In this document: piece by piece, positions 6,233 through 14,944 of the stretch
Layout: every line of letters begins with the position of its first letter
Numbering within the stretch: the stretch's first letter is position 1
Assembly: GCA_016868395.1 (NCBI GenBank)
Contig: VGGW01000008.1
Coordinates: 1-32,730, forward strand
Length of the DNA stretch: 32,730 nt
Source of the DNA: Bacteroidota bacterium
GTDB lineage: Bacteria > Bacteroidota > Bacteroidia > Sphingobacteriales > Sphingobacteriaceae
Direction of reading: 5' to 3'
Notes under the pieces: model-generated
Told to the model about the DNA's origin: nothing
The model's database searches: none
The model's input: the letters and a program-made list of their open reading frames with translations, nothing else
Translations under genes and position numbers: made by a program

Positions 6233-7063
6233 ATGACGGTTAAAGGTAAAAAATATGGGCAGGAGTCTGGCAGAACAATTCTTGATAAGATTGTTCAAAA
6301 GAAAAGGGAAGAAATTGAACTGGCAAAACGCAGGACTACGATTGAACAACTTCAGTTACTTGAATTTTTTAATAGGGAATGCTTTGTTTTACGTGATTTT
6401 ATTTTAGATCCAAAACGTACAGGGATCATTGCTGAGTTTAAGCGTCGTTCTCCATCCAAAGGAACTATAAATGATCATTCATCCGTTCAGGAGGTGACCA
6501 ATGCTTATGATGAAGCCGGGGCGTCCGCACTTTCTATCCTGACCGACTTTAATTTCTTTGGGGGTAAAGATCAGGATTTACTTGATGCAAGAGCAGTCAA
6601 TAAGCTTCCCTTGTTGAGAAAAGATTTTATTCTTGATGAATACCAGATCACTGAGGCAAAAGCACTGGGAGCTGATATTATATTGCTTATTGCCGCTATT
6701 TTGACTCCCAAGGAAGTCCACAGGCTCGCAAAGTATGCCAAAAATCTGGGTATGAATGTTTTGCTTGAAGTTCACAACAAAGAAGAACTAGACAGAAGTT
6801 TGGCAGATGATTTGGATGCTGTAGGAGTTAACAATAGAAATTTGGCTGATTTTTCGGTTTCAGTCCGGCATTCTCATGACCTTGTTGATCATATTCCTTC
6901 TCGGTTTCTGAAAATTTCTGAGAGTGGTATCAGCCATCCTGAAACCATTATGGAATTGAGAGCTGCAGGATTCGATGGTTTTTTAATCGGAGAAAACTTT
7001 ATGAAGGAAGCCAACCCGGGATTATCTATGAAGGCTTTTGTATCCCGCATTCACCATTCATGA
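6233..7063 (+). CDS. trpC: Indole-3-glycerol-phosphate synthase
   Basis: TrpC closes the indole ring from carboxyphenylamino-deoxyribulose phosphate. The 276-residue protein is a (beta/alpha)8 barrel with the signature IIAEFKRRSPSKGTI at about 65-79 (catalytic Lys70 in FKRRSPS), SILTDFNFFGG, LLRKDFILDEYQI, LLEVHNKEEL, VGVNNRNL and the phosphate-binding end KISESGI followed by GFLIGENFM. It is monofunctional: no TrpF domain follows. The N-terminus is about ten residues longer than usual, so a later start near ILDKIV is possible, though no other ATG is available there. It ends the trp unit here: trpD, normally between trpG and trpC in this phylum, is absent, and so are trpF, trpB and trpA. Confidence 0.96.
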   Translation: MTVKGKKYGQESGRTILDKIVQKKREEIELAKRRTTIEQLQLLEFFNRECFVLRDFILDPKRTGIIAEFKRRSPSKGTINDHSSVQEVTNAYDEAGASALSILTDFNFFGGKDQDLLDARAVNKLPLLRKDFILDEYQITEAKALGADIILLIAAILTPKEVHRLAKYAKNLGMNVLLEVHNKEELDRSLADDLDAVGVNNRNLADFSVSVRHSHDLVDHIPSRFLKISESGISHPETIMELRAAGFDGFLIGENFMKEANPGLSMKAFVSRIHHS

Positions 7064-7127
7064 GCTATCAGTTCTGCTACAAGGAGATTCCGGTAGCCTG
7101 GGCTTCTATTCCTCTGGTGCAAACTCC

Positions 7128-7135
7128 TATCTTTG
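7128..7135 (+). promoter_or_regulatory. hflX promoter -7 box
   Basis: TATCTTTG matches TAnnTTTG exactly, within ACTCCTATCTTTGTA. It lies 20 bp before the hflX start and separates hflX from the trp unit. A -33 TTTG is not evident. Confidence 0.5.
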
Positions 7136-7154
7136 TAATTATTATTTCTAATTA

Positions 7155-8342
7155 ATGCCTAGACAAAAATTTTTTGATACAAGTGTAAAGCCCGAAAGGG
7201 CGGTCTTGGTGGGTATAATTACTCCCGGTGAGACGGAAGAACAAACGCAAGAATATCTCGAGGAACTTAAATTTTTAGTGCAAACAGCCGGTGGCGAAAC
7301 ACAACATTCCTTCACCCAAAGGATGCAGCGCCCCGATCGAGCTACTTTTGTTGGAACCGGAAAACTTGAAGAAATTAATGCCTACGTTAAGTCGGAAGAT
7401 ATTGATATGGTCATTTTTGATGATGAACTCTCTCCTTCTCAACTTCGTAATATTGAGCAGGAACTAAAGGTTAAAATACTCGATCGCAGCAACTTAATTC
7501 TTGATATTTTTGCAAAAAGAGCACAAACCTCTCAGGCCAAAACACAGGTTGAGCTTGCGCAGTTACAATATTTACTTCCACTGTTAACCCGATTATGGAC
7601 TCACCTCGAGCGGCAAAAGGGAGGAATCGGAATGAGAGGTCCCGGTGAAAGTCAAATCGAAACGGACCGCCGCTTAATTTTGAATAAAATAGCTTTACTG
7701 AAAGAGCGCTTAAAGGAAATTGATAAACAAAATCTGACTCAAAGGAAGAACAGAGCTCAATTAGTCAGGGTCTCGCTTGTTGGTTATACCAATGTTGGTA
7801 AATCAACAATCATGAACATGATTTCTAAATCAGAGGTATTTGCAGAGAATAAGTTATTTGCAACATTAGACACCACAGTTCGAAAGGTAGTGATCGATAA
7901 TTTACCTTTTCTACTCTCCGATACAGTTGGTTTCATACGTAAGTTGCCTCACCATTTAATCGAGTGTTTCAAGTCTACATTAGATGAAGTTCGGGAAGCT
8001 GATATTCTGATACATGTAGTTGATATTTCACATCCTAATTTTGAAGATCAAATCAACACGGTCAACGAAACTTTAAAGGAGATGGGTGCAATCGATAAGG
8101 AAGTCATCACTGTATTCAATAAAATTGATGCTTTCAAACCTGTCGATTTCGACCCGCAGGATGAGCATCCACCAATGACATTGGCTGATTTTAAAAATAG
8201 CTGGATGAATAAGGACAGAAATCCCGCAATTTTCATTTCGGCATTAAACAAAGAAAATATTGATGAATTCAGGACAATGCTCTATGAAAAGGTCAAGGCG
8301 ATTCATACGAAGCGTTACCCTTATGATCAGTTACTCTATTGA
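7155..8342 (+). CDS. hflX: Ribosome-associated GTPase HflX
   Basis: HflX is a translational GTPase that binds the 50S subunit and splits stalled or hibernating ribosomes. The 395-residue protein has the N-terminal HflX domain (RPDRATFVGTGKLEEI, residues 59-74; ELSPSQLRNIEQEL, 91-104), the linker signature RGPGESQIETDRR (161-173) and a complete G domain: G1 GYTNVGKST (210-218), switch ATLDTT (236-241), G3 DTVGF (256-260) and G4 NKID (322-325). It has a promoter box just upstream and is followed by rbfA after 91 bp, so two ribosome-related genes are adjacent. Confidence 0.97.
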   Translation: MPRQKFFDTSVKPERAVLVGIITPGETEEQTQEYLEELKFLVQTAGGETQHSFTQRMQRPDRATFVGTGKLEEINAYVKSEDIDMVIFDDELSPSQLRNIEQELKVKILDRSNLILDIFAKRAQTSQAKTQVELAQLQYLLPLLTRLWTHLERQKGGIGMRGPGESQIETDRRLILNKIALLKERLKEIDKQNLTQRKNRAQLVRVSLVGYTNVGKSTIMNMISKSEVFAENKLFATLDTTVRKVVIDNLPFLLSDTVGFIRKLPHHLIECFKSTLDEVREADILIHVVDISHPNFEDQINTVNETLKEMGAIDKEVITVFNKIDAFKPVDFDPQDEHPPMTLADFKNSWMNKDRNPAIFISALNKENIDEFRTMLYEKVKAIHTKRYPYDQLLY

Positions 8343-8433
8343 TCATAAGAGTCTATTCCATGAATCTCTCATTTTTAAAAAAGAAATATTCAGATTGATT
8401 TTTTAATTTAACCAATTCTTAATCCTCAGTTTT

Positions 8434-8817
8434 ATGGAATCTAAACGTCAACAGAAGTTTGCAGGAGTTATTCAGAAAGATTTGGCCGAGATATTCCAGC
8501 GGGAGGGCTTGAATCTTTTGCCTAATATTATGGTAACGATAACTAAGGTTAGGGTTTCACCCGACTTGGCAATTGCCAGGGTTTATTTGAGCTTTTTCAA
8601 CAGTATGAACAGCTCAATGGCTCTAAGTACTATTAAATCTCATTCGAACGAGATTCGCTATAAATTGGGTAATCGTATAAAAGATCAGGTAAGAATTATT
8701 CCCCATCTTGAGTTTTTTCTGGATGATACCAGTGAGTATGTTGAGAAGATGGATAAATTATTTGAAAAAATTAATAAAGAATCGCGTCAGGCAGAAGAGC
8801 CCGGAAAAGCTGATTGA
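8434..8817 (+). CDS. rbfA: Ribosome-binding factor A
   Basis: RbfA binds the immature 30S subunit near the 5' helix of 16S rRNA and helps late maturation, notably in the cold. The 127-residue protein is a single KH-like domain: the opening SKRQQKFAGVIQKDLAEIFQ, the central VTITKVRVSPDLAIARVYLS and the closing RIIPHLEFFLDDTSEYVEKM are family signatures, followed by a short charged tail. It follows hflX, and its stop codon is one base before the next gene's likely start, suggesting co-transcription and coupling. Confidence 0.95.
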   Translation: MESKRQQKFAGVIQKDLAEIFQREGLNLLPNIMVTITKVRVSPDLAIARVYLSFFNSMNSSMALSTIKSHSNEIRYKLGNRIKDQVRIIPHLEFFLDDTSEYVEKMDKLFEKINKESRQAEEPGKAD

Positions 8818-8818
8818 G

Positions 8819-9451
8819 ATGAGAACGATGAGAGAACCTGTTAATTTTTACACTCATCTTATTCCGGCAATCTTAGCTATTCCCGGCACAATCTTTTTAA
8901 TTAACCGTTCTGATCTACCTATTGAATATACAGCAGCCTGGATTTATGGTATCTGTACCATTGTACTTTTTGGAATAAGTTCAATGTATCACAGTTATCC
9001 CAATACAGATATTGAAATAAGGTTCTGGCAAAAATTTGATCATTGCTGCATTTACCTGATGATTGCAGGTTCTTACACACCAACAGCTCTTCTTGTTTTT
9101 GATGGTTACACACGTTGGACACTTTTTAGTATGATTTGGGTTATTGCATTTGCCGGGTGTACTCTTAAAATTTTCAATCGTCTTCAGCATAAAGGGCTAT
9201 CACTTGGGATTTACATTGCTATGGGTGCCTTGATTGTACCATTAATGAATGAAATGTCAGAAAAATTAAGTTTATCAGCCATTGGATGGATGTTACTCGG
9301 GGGTATATTTTACATCGGAGGAACCGTTTTTTACTATAAGGATAAGCCAATGCGAAATAATATCCACAGTCACGAAATATGGCATCTTTTCGTGGTTGCA
9401 GGTGCGACTTCTCATTATGTTTATAACTATCTCTATTTATTTAGGCAATAA
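8819..9451 (+). CDS. trhA: Hemolysin III / TrhA family membrane protein
   Basis: A 210-residue seven-helix membrane protein of the PAQR/hemolysin III superfamily. Conserved polar motifs are present: NFYTHLIPAI near the start, SSMYHSYP (about residues 57-64), the FDHCCIYLMIAGSYTP segment in the middle, and HEIWHLFVVAGATSHY at the C-terminus, whose histidines are the putative metal ligands. Family members affect membrane energetics or lipid homeostasis; the 'hemolysin' name is historical. The reading frame is open upstream into rbfA, but the start at 8819 (or 8828) is chosen because it lies just after the rbfA stop and gives the usual family length. Confidence 0.9.
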   Translation: MRTMREPVNFYTHLIPAILAIPGTIFLINRSDLPIEYTAAWIYGICTIVLFGISSMYHSYPNTDIEIRFWQKFDHCCIYLMIAGSYTPTALLVFDGYTRWTLFSMIWVIAFAGCTLKIFNRLQHKGLSLGIYIAMGALIVPLMNEMSEKLSLSAIGWMLLGGIFYIGGTVFYYKDKPMRNNIHSHEIWHLFVVAGATSHYVYNYLYLFRQ

Positions 9452-9534
9452 AAATAGAAGAACTAATAAATTATGGTAATTATTTACGCTGATCGTATGT
9501 AATCAATGCCCTATTTTTTCGTTAATTTGGGAAT

Positions 9535-10194
9535 ATGCCTCTTCACCTGCTTAGTTTTATATTTCTGCTTTTCGCATCATTTTTTAGTGATGATCGGCCC
9601 GTATTTAAGGATAAAAATCTCAACGTTTTTATTAGTAATATTCTCATTTACCCTGCATACTCTCGTGATAATTGTTTACAAGGAACCGTCAATGTGAGCT
9701 TCAAGTTAAATAAACAGGGTCGAATTTATCATTCGGAAGTGCAAAAGGGTTATGGTACCGATCTTGATTTTGAAGCCTTAAGAGTTGTTCGTATGACTTC
9801 CGGAAAATGGGAAGTTCCTCCCTCCCATGATACCTTGGTTTCGATGATTTTGCCAGTAAATTTTTCTTTGCGTGATTTTAAGTGTGAGGAACTTTCGAAA
9901 GATGAAATTAATGCAGCAATCAATGCCTATCAGGCTAGAAAGGGGATGAGCGAAGTTGTTTTTAATTATTACGAAAAAAAGGAGGCCGGAGTAATTGATG
10001 AAGCAGGTGAAATACGCGTTCAGGCACTTAAATATCAGTTAGGTTATGATGAACAGTTCATTGAAAAGTTATTAAAACAAGCTCAGCGGAAACTTAAACA
10101 AGAAGATACTGAAGGTGCTTGTGAAGACTTTTTGATTATTAAGAGATTAGGTAGTGATCGATCAGTTCCCTATTTAAATCAATACTGTAAATGA
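9535..10194 (+). CDS. Secreted protein with a TonB C-terminal-like domain
   Basis: The 219-residue product has a hydrophobic N-terminal signal peptide (about residues 3-18, ending near FASFFS), then a domain at about 47-110 with the TonB C-terminal pattern: QGTVNVSFKLNKQGRIYHSE, DFEALRVVRMTSGKW and PVNFSL. A charged helical region (about 118-215) follows. It lacks the transmembrane anchor and proline-rich spacer of true TonB, so it is probably a periplasmic TonB-fold protein rather than an energy transducer. The upstream frame at 9506 is a shadow in another frame. Function unknown. Confidence 0.8.
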   Translation: MPLHLLSFIFLLFASFFSDDRPVFKDKNLNVFISNILIYPAYSRDNCLQGTVNVSFKLNKQGRIYHSEVQKGYGTDLDFEALRVVRMTSGKWEVPPSHDTLVSMILPVNFSLRDFKCEELSKDEINAAINAYQARKGMSEVVFNYYEKKEAGVIDEAGEIRVQALKYQLGYDEQFIEKLLKQAQRKLKQEDTEGACEDFLIIKRLGSDRSVPYLNQYCK

Positions 10195-10227
10195 ATGTGA
10201 AATTTAAAGAACTTTATCAGCTTTAAA

Positions 10228-10527
10228 ATGCCGGGTCATTCTAATTCATTTAACAGGCCTGGAATTAATAAACTGATGTTTATCTCGGGCTTATTCGCCC
10301 TGCTTTTTTGTTTTCTGACAAAATCATGGAATGTTTATAATTATTCAATTATTGGAGCTGTCCTTGAACTTTTGTGGCTTCCTGTAATGATTATAGTCTT
10401 CATTGGGCCGATCTTTTCGATTAGCCTTTTTTTCAAAGACAACTATAACCCCCGTTCATTAGCATTATATGCAGCAATTTTGCAATTGACTGCCATGATG
10501 ATTCTTATTTTCTTTAAAAGGTTTTAG
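10228..10527 (+). CDS. Small membrane protein, unknown function
   Basis: A 99-residue protein with three predicted membrane helices (about residues 15-31, 41-64 and 77-95) joined by short polar loops, with a basic C-terminal end. It is not a family I recognise. It lies 33 bp after the TonB-C-domain gene and 15 bp before aat on the same strand, so it is probably part of the same transcript. Confidence 0.65.
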   Translation: MPGHSNSFNRPGINKLMFISGLFALLFCFLTKSWNVYNYSIIGAVLELLWLPVMIIVFIGPIFSISLFFKDNYNPRSLALYAAILQLTAMMILIFFKRF

Positions 10528-10542
10528 AACCAATCAAATGAA

Positions 10543-11193
10543 ATGTTAACCAGATTATCGGAAAATAGGATTTGGTTTCCCTCAACCGAGCTCGCGGAGG
10601 AAGATGGATTGTTAGCATTTGGAGGCGATTTATCAGCAGAAAGACTCCTATTAGCCTATTCTAACGGGATCTTTCCATGGTATTCTGAGGCTGATCCTAT
10701 ATTATGGTATGCGCCAAGAAAACGATTCGTATTGTTTCCTCAGAAATTGAAAATCTCTGCATCGATGATTAAAGTTTTGAATTCAGGTAAATTCAAAGTA
10801 ACGTACGATCAGGACTTTGCGCAGATAATACAATCCTGTGCAACAATAAAAAGAACAAAACAAAAAGGCACATGGATAACTGCCGAAATGATGTCTGCAT
10901 ACATTGCCTTGCATGAGCTGGGTCATGCACATTCGGTTGAAGTTTGGGAAAATAATCTTTTAGTTGGAGGTTTATATGGGGTACAAATTAATCAAGTCTT
11001 TTGCGGTGAAAGTATGTTTTCAAGAGTCAGTAATGCTTCAAAAGCGGCTTTGATTTATTTATGCCAAAAACTAGATTTTAAAATGATTGATTGTCAGGTT
11101 TATACCCAACATTTGGAAAGTATGGGTGCCGAATTTATCAGTTCGGATGAATATTTAAACGTGTTGCAGAGCAATAAAAAATCAGATTTTTGA
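10543..11193 (+). CDS. aat: Leucyl/phenylalanyl-tRNA--protein transferase
   Basis: Aat moves Leu or Phe from aminoacyl-tRNA to the N-terminal Arg or Lys of proteins, marking them for ClpS/ClpAP degradation (bacterial N-degron pathway). The 216-residue protein has the diagnostic N-terminal block IWFPSTELAEEDGLLAFGGD, LLLAYSNGIFPWY and ILWYAPRKRFVLFP, and in the GNAT-like domain GTWITAEMMSAYIALHELGH, HSVEVWENNLLVGGLYG and FCGESMFSR. A ClpS gene is not nearby. It is the last gene of the run from hflX; no strong terminator is visible before the repeat element downstream. Confidence 0.96.
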   Translation: MLTRLSENRIWFPSTELAEEDGLLAFGGDLSAERLLLAYSNGIFPWYSEADPILWYAPRKRFVLFPQKLKISASMIKVLNSGKFKVTYDQDFAQIIQSCATIKRTKQKGTWITAEMMSAYIALHELGHAHSVEVWENNLLVGGLYGVQINQVFCGESMFSRVSNASKAALIYLCQKLDFKMIDCQVYTQHLESMGAEFISSDEYLNVLQSNKKSDF

Positions 11194-11371
11194 ACTACCC
11201 TAACTGAATCAATTTTACTTTATAAATCGTCTGACCTCTTAATTAGTGCCCGAAATGAAATTACTATATTAAACTGATCTTTTTTTGACATATGCAACAG
11301 TAGCTATTATGACTATACGAGGCAGATCTGTTAAATTCAGCCTTTCACTACCCAAAATAGATTCCTGAGCT
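11194..11371. other. Intergenic segment without recognisable features
   Basis: Between the aat stop and the repeat element's flank I see no credible ORF, RNA gene or terminator on either strand. Confidence 0.6.
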
Positions 11372-11380
11372 TTAACTTAA

Positions 11381-11806
11381 CCTGAGTTCGATATAAGCAA
11401 TCTAATTTAGGTGAGATTGATAAAAGATATTACCGGGGCCTGATTATTTTTCTCAGTCTCTTGCTCCCGACCCTGGGTTATGCCCTATTTTTTTGCGGGA
11501 AAGGGAATCCTTATCCTAAAATTCAGTAAAGCAAAAAAAGATAGAGCTGCCACCCGGGTTTGTGCTTCTATTACCGGACTGCCCGTACCGATGAAAAACA
11601 GCAGCGGGTAAACTAAACCTTGCCGAGGGAGGTATCTTCCGGCGATGGAGCATTTGAGATAAGGTACCATTTCTTGCCGGAAATACTCCGGAGGAAAGGA
11701 CTAGAAGAAGCGATAACGTGCAGGGATTGCTTTCAAAAAACCAATCATAGGCGTCCGGAGCAATAGGAGATCCATCAAAAGGATAGTTTCTAATATCGAA
11801 CTGAGG
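11381..11806 (-). mobile_element. MITE-like element, copy B (complete, 426 bp)
   Basis: A complete copy in the opposite orientation to copies A and C. Its ends are near-perfect inverted repeats: CCTGAGTTCGATAT at 11381-11394, and CCTCAGTTCGATAT when the other end is read from 11806 inward. It is flanked on both sides by the direct repeat TTAACTTAA (11372-11380 and 11807-11815), consistent with a 9-bp target duplication. The right duplication contains the stop codon of the SNF2 gene. A 61-codon frame inside (11485-11670, minus) is disrupted in copy C by a shorter T run, so coding is unlikely. No transposase is present, so movement would need an enzyme supplied elsewhere. Confidence 0.85.
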
Positions 11807-14707
11807 TTAACTTAAGATTTCTTCAATATCTTTTACTGACAATGATTTAACAAAACTTTCTTCGGTTGTAATCAGCGACTCTGCCACTTTTCGTTTACGG
11901 TTTTGTAAGGCAAGGATCTTTTCTTCAACAGTGTCTTTAGTTATAAATTTATAAATAAACACATTTTTAGCCTGCCCAATTCGATGGGTCCGATCAATGG
12001 CTTGCTGTTCAACAGCTGGGTTCCACCAGGGGTCTAAAATGAAGACATAATCAGCCTCTGTTAAATTGAGTCCAACACCACCGGCCTTAATAGAAATAAG
12101 AAAGAGTTTAATATCCTTATCGGATTGAAATCTGTTTACTACCTCACCTCGTTTGGATGTTGAACCATCGAGATAAGAAAAGGCGACATTATTAACCTTA
12201 AAATATTCTCGGTATATATCCAAATGCTTCACAAACTGTGAAAAAACAAGGACTTTATGCCCTCTGGAAAGTACATTCTCCAGGGTATGAATCACATTTT
12301 CAAATTTGCCTGAATCACCTAGATAACCTTCATTAGTCATTTTAGGATGGTTTGCAATCTGCCTTAGCTTTGTTAGTCCCTGTAATACCTGGATTTGGGA
12401 TTTTTTGAAAGAGCCGTCTTCCAGATTTAACAAGAGTGCATTTCGATATTCTGATTTAATTTTTTCATAAAACTCCTTTTGTTCTTCACTCATTTGGCAG
12501 TAAAAGAGGTTCTCAGTTTTTGGGGGTAATTCGGTGGCTACTTGAGTTTTAGTACGTCGTAATACAAAAGGCTTAATTAAAGCCTGCAGCCTGCTAGCTT
12601 TCTCCTCATCTTTTTTCTTATCTATGGGTATAACGAATTCTGAATGAAACAAACTCTGCGTACCCAACAAACCGGGATTAATGAATGACATCTGAGTCCA
12701 AAGATCGTTAACAGTGTTTTCTACAGGTGTACCACTTAAAATTAGTTTGTGCTTTGACTTTAAGGATTTTACAGCTTTGAACGATTTTGAGGCCGGATTT
12801 TTGATGTTCTGACTTTCATCCAGAATAATATAATTGAAATAAAAAGTTTTTAATAGTTCAATATCGACCCTGCATATCCCATAGGTGGTAAACACCAAAT
12901 CGTATGCAGAAAATTTTTCAATCTCTTTACTGCGTAAACTTCCGCTATGAACATGTATTTTGAGTTTAGGTGCAAATTTCTTTGCTTCATTCAACCAGTT
13001 ATATACCAATGAGGTAGGCATTATAATCAATGAGGTCGAATGTATTTTTTCTTCATGATCTTCCTCTTTGATTTTTTGCATCAGGGCGAGAGTTTGTACA
13101 GTCTTTCCCAGACCCATATCATCGGCAAGGCAACCTCCGAAATTGTACTTTCTTAGAAAGTGAAACCAGTCATATCCTGCCTTTTGATAAGGACGTAAAA
13201 TACCATGGAAGGCTTTTGGAAGATCAAAATTTTCAATTTCTTCAAAATCAGCCAGTTTCTGCAGTTTACGATCCATGGTAACTTGGGCTAATTCACCATG
13301 GCTAAAATCATTAACCAGTCCGATGTGATATTTTTTTAGTTTAAGTTGCTTAGTCCCCTCAGTAAATTGAAGCAGATTACTATATCTTGAGAACCATTCT
13401 TCCGGAATGACGGCAATCTCACCGGATGGTAATTTAAATTCTCTAATCTTGTTTAAGATATGATTTTTGAGATCAATAAAGGGTATTTGATACTGTCCGA
13501 AATGAACAACTGCATGAATATCAAACCAGTCGTTATTCTCACGAATTTCTAAATCTAACTTACTTCTTGCGATTACATAACGTTTTGAACCTTCGGTTTG
13601 CTCAAATGAAAAGCCACGTTCTACGAGCTGATCATGGTGCTGATTTAACCAGTTTATTACACTGAGTGGTGCTGATTCTGAATCCTGGAATGGAACATCC
13701 GGATTATAAGTATTTAACAGTAAGGATCCTGAAGATTTTAATCCAAGCTCTTGTAGAATATCGACTTTATTTTTTTCCCAGTTCAAAGAACGTTTGATTC
13801 TGTGGAATAGATAATCATTTTCACGTTTTTCCATTCTGACTGTGATCCTTCGATCACTTCCTGCAGGGAAAATATAATCACCATACCTAAAATAAAGTTG
13901 AATTATAGGTGAATCAGTTGCAGAATGAATTAATTTTAGGATAGGTATCGCTTCAAATTGCTCGGTCAGAATCTCAAAACCTTCAGCATAAACTGAATGC
14001 TTTTCAATCAGAGGGGCAACGAATTTCTCAAAATATGTTTTTTCTGAAGATTTAGGTATAGATATATACCGTTTATTGAGAAATGGCAGCAACTTTTTAC
14101 CCTCCAAATCTTCTTCAAAAAAATAAAGCACATCTTCCAGAAGTAGCCAAGCAGGTTGGTTGCAAATGATTTGAGCATCTTTAAACATAAATTCGATACG
14201 TTGGCCCTGAAATTTAATGGTAGGGAAATATCGTGTTTCAGTGATACTACGTCTAAAATGAAATAATACGGAGGCAGATTCGGATGCAATGCAAAGTTTT
14301 CGTTCCACCGGCCAGCCTTCCTTGCTCATTAAAAAGAGATCTCTATCTCCGATTAATTTTAAGGCCTCTACAAGTTTTTTTTCAATTTTTGGTCTGATAA
14401 CATCGGCGATTCTATCATCAAAGATTGTTCTGAAATACTCAACAGGCCTTATGGCTTTTTTATGAAAACGTTTAATGATATGACTTTGCTCAACTTCTTC
14501 CAGAAGCCTAATAAGTTTAAGGTCAGTTTCATCTATAATGGATGAAAATTCATTAGCTGTCGCACTAAACAGACGTTGATAAGTAAGCGAGAAACCTTCA
14601 TCAGAGTTGAGTTGCACAACATGGGGTTCAATGAGGTAGCCAAGAAATTCATGCTTGCATATCGAGTAAACAATTTTACAAGGTTTACTGCTGTCAACTC
14701 TCAACAT
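11807..14707 (-). CDS. SNF2-family DNA-dependent ATPase / helicase-like protein
   Basis: The 966-residue protein has a long N-terminal region (1-490) typical of bacterial SNF2/RapA-like proteins, then the two RecA-like lobes: motif I DDMGLGKT (529-536), motif II DESQ (630-633, a DEAH-box variant), motif III LSGTP (657-661), VFSQF (821-825), and motifs V-VI from SIKAGGVGLNLT (872) to QAIDRTHRIGQ (902-912). All ATPase motifs look intact. Such proteins translocate on double-stranded DNA to displace bound proteins or RNA polymerase; the exact role here is unknown. dapF lies 237 bp upstream on the same strand. The stop codon TAA (11807-11809) coincides with the flanking duplication of the repeat element, so the insertion left the protein's end intact. 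Confidence 0.95.
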   Translation of the reverse strand: MLRVDSSKPCKIVYSICKHEFLGYLIEPHVVQLNSDEGFSLTYQRLFSATANEFSSIIDETDLKLIRLLEEVEQSHIIKRFHKKAIRPVEYFRTIFDDRIADVIRPKIEKKLVEALKLIGDRDLFLMSKEGWPVERKLCIASESASVLFHFRRSITETRYFPTIKFQGQRIEFMFKDAQIICNQPAWLLLEDVLYFFEEDLEGKKLLPFLNKRYISIPKSSEKTYFEKFVAPLIEKHSVYAEGFEILTEQFEAIPILKLIHSATDSPIIQLYFRYGDYIFPAGSDRRITVRMEKRENDYLFHRIKRSLNWEKNKVDILQELGLKSSGSLLLNTYNPDVPFQDSESAPLSVINWLNQHHDQLVERGFSFEQTEGSKRYVIARSKLDLEIRENNDWFDIHAVVHFGQYQIPFIDLKNHILNKIREFKLPSGEIAVIPEEWFSRYSNLLQFTEGTKQLKLKKYHIGLVNDFSHGELAQVTMDRKLQKLADFEEIENFDLPKAFHGILRPYQKAGYDWFHFLRKYNFGGCLADDMGLGKTVQTLALMQKIKEEDHEEKIHSTSLIIMPTSLVYNWLNEAKKFAPKLKIHVHSGSLRSKEIEKFSAYDLVFTTYGICRVDIELLKTFYFNYIILDESQNIKNPASKSFKAVKSLKSKHKLILSGTPVENTVNDLWTQMSFINPGLLGTQSLFHSEFVIPIDKKKDEEKASRLQALIKPFVLRRTKTQVATELPPKTENLFYCQMSEEQKEFYEKIKSEYRNALLLNLEDGSFKKSQIQVLQGLTKLRQIANHPKMTNEGYLGDSGKFENVIHTLENVLSRGHKVLVFSQFVKHLDIYREYFKVNNVAFSYLDGSTSKRGEVVNRFQSDKDIKLFLISIKAGGVGLNLTEADYVFILDPWWNPAVEQQAIDRTHRIGQAKNVFIYKFITKDTVEEKILALQNRKRKVAESLITTEESFVKSLSVKDIEEILS

Positions 14708-14944
14708 AATTGCTAAAAAATATACGAAAGCTGAGCATTAAAAAATTCTAAATCTAATTAGAAATTTCATTATTTATCTGTTTAGTTTAATAAATGCACA
14801 AATTTTGAAATAGGGCTGATTTTTTCAAAAAATTCATAAATATTCCAAGTGGCAGAATGATATTTTTGCCAATATTGAAATTATACGAATTGGAAATTTT
14901 AAGGATTCAATTCTTTTAGGAGGAAAGTTAGGTCTAATCTGGAA

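Noticed and set aside
7060-7155. A 31-codon ORF whose ATG overlaps the trpC stop (ATGA), at the place where trpF might be expected
   Set aside because: The sequence has none of the TrpF motifs, contains the hflX promoter box and ends at the hflX start; it is best read as spacer.
8708-8818. Long N-terminal extension of the hemolysin III gene, overlapping rbfA
   Set aside because: The extension runs inside rbfA in another frame and has no membrane or family character; starts at 8819 or 8828 give the normal protein.
9506-9697. 63-codon ORF overlapping the TonB-C-domain gene
   Set aside because: Its hydrophobic look comes from the signal peptide region read in another frame; the 9535 frame carries the conserved domain.
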